From the NCBI RefSeq assembly GCF_026241855.1, contig NZ_JAPJDC010000001.1:310001-374000 (forward strand): a DNA stretch of 64,000 bases, in the 5' to 3' direction. The notes beneath the pieces are model-generated. The model was given only the letters and a program-made list of their open reading frames with translations. It was not told the origin of the DNA and made no database searches. The position numbers were made by a program, and so were the translations under genes. Positions 60,698 to 64,000 of this stretch are shown here, piece after piece; position 1 is the stretch's first letter; every line of letters starts with the position of its first letter. The stretch comes from Curtobacterium flaccumfaciens pv. betae. GTDB taxonomy: Bacteria > Actinomycetota > Actinomycetes > Actinomycetales > Microbacteriaceae.

Positions 60698-61280
60698 ATG
60701 GTCCACCAGCTCCTGACCCCCTCGCAGGAGATCCGAACGGATCGCCTCCTGCTCACGCCGCTGACCCCGGCCGACATCGACGACGTGCACGCGCTCTTCT
60801 CGGACGCCCGCACGTGGCAGCACCTGCCCACCGGCCGGCACGTGGCGCGGAGCTCGAGCGTGGACATGGTGCAGCGCAAGATCGGCGGTCGTGCACGCCA
60901 CGGCCTCGGGTCCTGGGCGGTCCGCAGCGCCTCCGACCACGCCTTCGTCGGTGTGGGCGGAGTCGACATGACCGCCGGTGGGGTCTGGAACCTCGGCTAC
61001 CGACTGGCACCCGCGGCGTGGGGGCAGGGCTTCGCGTCCGAGATCGCCCTCGCTGCCGCCCGTGCCGCCGCCGACACCGCTCCGAACGTCCCGGTGACCG
61101 GCCGCGTGCTCACGAACAACCCTGCTTCTGCAGCCGTGCTGCGTCGTGCCGGGCTGTCGCTGGTGTGGCAGGGGGGCTCCCGCAGCGCAGAACCGTGCGG
61201 CCGCCGGGGTCGAGGGGCAGGTCTGGACCGATCGGCTGCTCTCCGACGAGCAGTTCGCCTGGCTCGTCGCCAACGCCTGA
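60698..61280 (+). pseudogene. GNAT acetyltransferase broken by an extra G in a G6 run
   Basis: From ATG 60698 the frame is a normal RimJ-like acetyltransferase: IRTDRLLLTPLTPADIDDVH, then WNLGYRLAPAAWGQGFASE (acetyl-CoA loop) and NNPASAAVLRRAGLSLVWQG. At GGGGGG (61171-61176) it goes out of frame into Arg-rich sequence. Dropping one G restores GAPAAQNRAAAGVEGQVWTD, then RLLSDEQFAWLVANA and a stop at 61278-61280, giving a 193-residue protein. A real mutation or a homopolymer sequence error. The stop would lie four bases from the convergent ABC ATPase gene. Confidence 0.85.
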
Positions 61281-61284
61281 GCCG

Positions 61285-61923
61285 TCAGCCGGCCGGTCCG
61301 CTGAGCCTGATGCTCCGTGCGGCGCGCGCTTCGACCGACGACGAATGTGTCGCGACCAGGACGGCCGCTCCGTCAGCCGCCAGCTCGCCCAGCAGGTCGA
61401 GCACCATCGCCGCGTTGTCGTCGTCGAGGGCACTCGTCGGTTCATCGGCGAGGATGACCGACGGACGCTTCACCAGGAGCCGCGCCATCGCGACCCGTTG
61501 CTGCTCGCCGCCGCTGAGTTCGTGGACCCGGTCCGTTCCGCGTCCAGCCAGACCGACACGGTCCAGGGCCTCGCCCGACCAGAGGCCTCCGTGTCTCCGC
61601 CGTCCGTCTGGCAGGTGGACCACGTCGAGGTTCGACTGGACCGTCATGTCGGGCACCAACCCGAAGTCCTGGAACAGGTACCCGAGGTGGCGCCGCCGGA
61701 TCAGTCGGGCCCGCCGCCCGTTCGAACCCGCTGACTCTCCGTTGATCCGGATCGTGCCGAGGTCGAGCGCATCGATGTGCCCGATGCAGTCGAGCAGCGT
61801 GGACTTCCCGCAGCCGCTCGGGCCGACCAAGCCGACGATCTCCCCGTCTGCGACATCGAACGACAGGTCTTGCCACAGCGCACGGCCTCCACGACGCTTC
61901 GATGCGTTCCGTACCTCGATCAT
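61285..61923 (-). CDS. ABC transporter ATP-binding protein (bacteriocin-export-like)
   Basis: A 212-residue ATPase. Walker A GPSGCGKST at about residues 33-41, the Q-loop in YLFQDFGLVPDMTV, signature LSGGEQQRVAMARLL, Walker B VILADEPTSALD and the H-loop ATHSSS. The LolD/MacB-like type with a very short C terminus. Size and pairing match the ATPase of lactococcin-972-type bacteriocin systems (TIGR03608). The ATG overlaps the stop of the permease gene by ATGA, so the two subunits are coupled. An ordinary FtsX-type exporter is the alternative. Confidence 0.9.
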   Translation of the reverse strand: MIEVRNASKRRGGRALWQDLSFDVADGEIVGLVGPSGCGKSTLLDCIGHIDALDLGTIRINGESAGSNGRRARLIRRRHLGYLFQDFGLVPDMTVQSNLDVVHLPDGRRRHGGLWSGEALDRVGLAGRGTDRVHELSGGEQQRVAMARLLVKRPSVILADEPTSALDDDNAAMVLDLLGELAADGAAVLVATHSSSVEARAARSIRLSGPAG

Positions 61924-63947
61924 CGTGATCCGCTCCCTCGGTTGCGTGCAGTGCTCCGCGCCGTGACAGCCATGACGACGAGGCTCGTGGCGCTCACCGC
62001 CGCGAGCGCCACGAGTGCGATCGCTCCGGCGACTCCGGCCGACTGCGCGACCGGGTCGAGCGCCGATCTGAGCCCACTTCCGTCCGGGCGCTGCGACCAC
62101 CAGGTGTTGACGACGGCGATGACGGAGACCGAGGCCAGACCGGCTTCGATCGTCAGCAGGCCAGCATCGGTGCGGATGGGCGAGACGCCACTGGTGAACT
62201 TCGCGAACAGTGCACGGCCGTGACGGCGTCGGTGCGCGATCGTGGCGACCATGCCGAGCATGACGCTGACGACGAGGGTGCTGACCAGGGTGCCCGTCCC
62301 GATCGCCACTTTCGTTGCTGCGTGCCGTGCCTGTTCCGCCGCAGACTGACCCACTGCGACGACCGCGCTGAACTCGGCGCGGAGGTCAGACGCGCCGATC
62401 GACCGCTCGGCGGCAGCACGGGACGTGAAGACGACGTCTCCGGTCGACAACCACGATCCGAGTTCATCGGCCGAGAAGACGTCGACCGGCGTGGGGACGA
62501 CCACGATTACGGCGTCGTCGAGCCACGCGAGCGACGATGCGTCGTCCGGGTACGAGTAGACCTGCTGGCGTGCCAGCGTGCCACCGGCGACGTGCTCGAG
62601 GAGGGCGTCGGGTGCGTCCCGCAACTGCCAGTCGGTCAAGCCCTCAACGAGCCGATCGCGGGAGAGCTCACTGTCGGCAGGCATCCACACGGCGATCTCC
62701 GCGTCGTCGGTGGTGATGCGGGCTCCGTCCTCGGAACGGACTTCCTGCAGGTCGAGGTAGCCCTGGTCGACGACCAGCGCAGGAACCGTCGACTTCCCTC
62801 GGCCACTCGACACCTCGACCGCTGCGGCGAGGAACGCATCACGCCGCTCGAGCGCCCCACCGGCGAAGTCGCCGATGCGGTCCCAGTAGGCCTGCTCCTC
62901 GACAGGGCGAGGATCCGGGGTGACCCAGAGCTGGACGGTTTCGCCGGCCGCCCGCAGATCCCGTTCTGCCGTGCCCTGTCGCGCGGTGGTCACCGCCCCG
63001 GTCAGTTCGAACACGGCCGCGACGAGCAACAGCAGCGCGGGCACCCGTGCGATCTGTGCGACGAGCAGGAGCGCGCCCGCTGGTCGAGCGCCCCGCAGTG
63101 CGCCGGTCAACGGCTGTCGACACGCGAGCACCGTGCCGGTCGTGTGCGCGACGACGACCGGAACGAGCAGCCCCACGCAGAACACCGAGATCGCGGCGGC
63201 GAGGGTCGCCGCCGAAGCGAGCCCGTTGTAGAACAAGAGCCCGATGGCGGCGACGGGTGCTCCGATGGCGATGACGAGCATGGCGGTCCGGAGCTCAGCC
63301 AGCTCCTGGAAGACGATGGCGGCTGTGGTGTCTCCGTGCAGCCGGCGGACTGCGCTGCGGCGAGGGGCCCCGACGGTCGTCATCAGGCAGAGCACCACAC
63401 ATCCTGAGGTGAGTGCGCCGACCAAGGCCAGGGTCTGATCCAAGCCGTCGGTGACGCCGATGCGCTGCAGGAGCGGCACGCGCTCCGCGCTGGCCTCGTA
63501 CCCGGCGCCTTCCAGCGCGCGCACGACGGCTCGCCGAGCGTCGTCGTCCCCGAAGACCGAGTACGAGCCGGTCGGGTCGAACTGGTCGAGTTCCGACATC
63601 GGACGGACGGTGGTGTCCATCGATCTCGTGAAGTCCTCGTACCCGTCGAGGAGCCAGCCGGCTCCGCGGCTCGAGGGAGCGTCGGTGACGAGCGCCACGC
63701 GGCGCGTCGTCGGAGCTTCGCGGTCCGCCACCACCCGGGCGATCGTCGCGTGCTCGGCCTCGGCGACCTGCTCGAGTGCGATCGCGACCCGCTGGTTCGA
63801 TCTGGTCTCGGCGCCGGCGGCAGCGGTCACCACGGACGAGGCGCCCACGATGCCGGCTTCGCTGACCTGCACCAGGCCGATGAAGCCCAGAACGGAAGCC
63901 AGGAGGGGCGGGACGAAGTAGGCGAGCGTCACCGATCGGATGTTCAT
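61920..63947 (-). CDS. ABC permease, bacteriocin-associated integral membrane protein-like
   Basis: A 675-residue membrane protein. Helix 1 at residues 8-28 (LAYFVPPLLASVLGFIGLV) is followed by a large extracellular domain (30-170), three helices (about 175-300), helix 5 near 310 (PALLLLVAAVFELTGAV), a second outer domain (330-545) and three C-terminal helices. This two-half, seven- to eight-helix layout and the length fit the TIGR01654 family found with lactococcin-972 bacteriocins, rather than a 400-residue MacB/FtsX. AAGGGGG precedes the ATG by three bases. The gene upstream lies outside the window. Confidence 0.75.
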   Translation of the reverse strand: MNIRSVTLAYFVPPLLASVLGFIGLVQVSEAGIVGASSVVTAAAGAETRSNQRVAIALEQVAEAEHATIARVVADREAPTTRRVALVTDAPSSRGAGWLLDGYEDFTRSMDTTVRPMSELDQFDPTGSYSVFGDDDARRAVVRALEGAGYEASAERVPLLQRIGVTDGLDQTLALVGALTSGCVVLCLMTTVGAPRRSAVRRLHGDTTAAIVFQELAELRTAMLVIAIGAPVAAIGLLFYNGLASAATLAAAISVFCVGLLVPVVVAHTTGTVLACRQPLTGALRGARPAGALLLVAQIARVPALLLLVAAVFELTGAVTTARQGTAERDLRAAGETVQLWVTPDPRPVEEQAYWDRIGDFAGGALERRDAFLAAAVEVSSGRGKSTVPALVVDQGYLDLQEVRSEDGARITTDDAEIAVWMPADSELSRDRLVEGLTDWQLRDAPDALLEHVAGGTLARQQVYSYPDDASSLAWLDDAVIVVVPTPVDVFSADELGSWLSTGDVVFTSRAAAERSIGASDLRAEFSAVVAVGQSAAEQARHAATKVAIGTGTLVSTLVVSVMLGMVATIAHRRRHGRALFAKFTSGVSPIRTDAGLLTIEAGLASVSVIAVVNTWWSQRPDGSGLRSALDPVAQSAGVAGAIALVALAAVSATSLVVMAVTARSTARNRGSGSR

Positions 63948-64000
63948 GGTCCCCCTTGCGGCGAGCGTGAGCGTGAGCGGACGGTCGCTCAGGACCGCCC

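Noticed and set aside
61171..61176. Programmed ribosomal frameshifting in the acetyltransferase
   Set aside because: The protein before the run is already the complete fold minus its last strand, and no stimulatory structure or family precedent is known; an indel is more likely.

Overview
The window is very GC-rich, densely coded DNA from an actinobacterium. Gene content (bacterial NHEJ genes, two-subunit 2-oxoacid dehydrogenase E1, DUF3618, DUF998, DUF1206, DUF4166 and TIGR01777-type proteins, a C-terminal LAYTG anchor) and many start codons lying 6-7 nt after a -10-like hexamer fit Microbacteriaceae, possibly Curtobacterium. That placement is an inference from gene content, not a database result. 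I found no rRNA, tRNA, CRISPR array, phage or transposase.

Layout. 1-2.4 kb: end of a DUF3618 gene, a MarR regulator, a metallo-beta-lactamase-fold hydrolase and a HAD phosphatase. 2.5-5.4 kb: an acetyltransferase, then a TetR regulator with its own palindromic operator coupled to a multidrug-type MFS exporter. 5.5-10 kb: a nucleoside/ribose utilisation locus, with a divergent LacI regulator, two mirrored operators, a nucleoside hydrolase, an MFS transporter and a ribokinase. 10-14 kb: a Ppx/GppA phosphatase, a DUF998-TetR pair, an antibiotic-monooxygenase-like membrane protein and a cupin. 14-18.5 kb: an NHEJ locus (ku, a short-chain dehydrogenase, ligD). 18.7-21.8 kb: small proteins, an isomerase/epimerase and an FAH-family enzyme. 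21.8-30.5 kb: phosphoketolase, a secreted protein, DUF1992, a GH15 trehalase-like enzyme, RtcB RNA ligase and DUF1206. 30.7-36.8 kb: an SMP-30 lactonase, an alpha/beta hydrolase, a dps-SDR-FAD reductase operon, a MarR regulator and an FMN reductase. 36.9-43 kb: a GH13 alpha-glucosidase, a wall-anchored lectin/DUF11 protein, membrane proteins and an ECF sigma/anti-sigma-like pair. 43-53 kb: a LysR gene broken by a nonsense codon beside an MFS transporter, a CDF metal transporter, a DUF4166 plus TIGR01777 pair, an EamA/LysR divergent pair and an L,D-transpeptidase operon. 53-60.6 kb: purB with a low-molecular-weight phosphatase, an aminotransferase, and E1alpha/E1beta/E2 of a 2-oxoacid (probably branched-chain) dehydrogenase. 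60.7-64 kb: a frameshifted acetyltransferase and an ABC ATPase/permease pair resembling lactococcin-972-type bacteriocin export modules, whose partner gene would lie just past the right edge.

Patterns across genes. About 27 of roughly 65 genes have a NANNNT hexamer ending 6-7 nt before the start codon, as expected for leaderless transcripts; this also decides several starts. A related family of strong hairpin terminators built on a GGAGGC core sits after many genes. A 60-nt hairpin-like intergenic element occurs three times with identical spacing. At three genes the stop codon lies inside a short tandem duplication (23, 17 and 16 bp units, none a multiple of three), which places extra TGA codons in other frames. 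Three genes look broken: a nonsense codon in a LysR gene, an extra G in a G6 run of an acetyltransferase, and a one-base frameshift in a small membrane protein gene.
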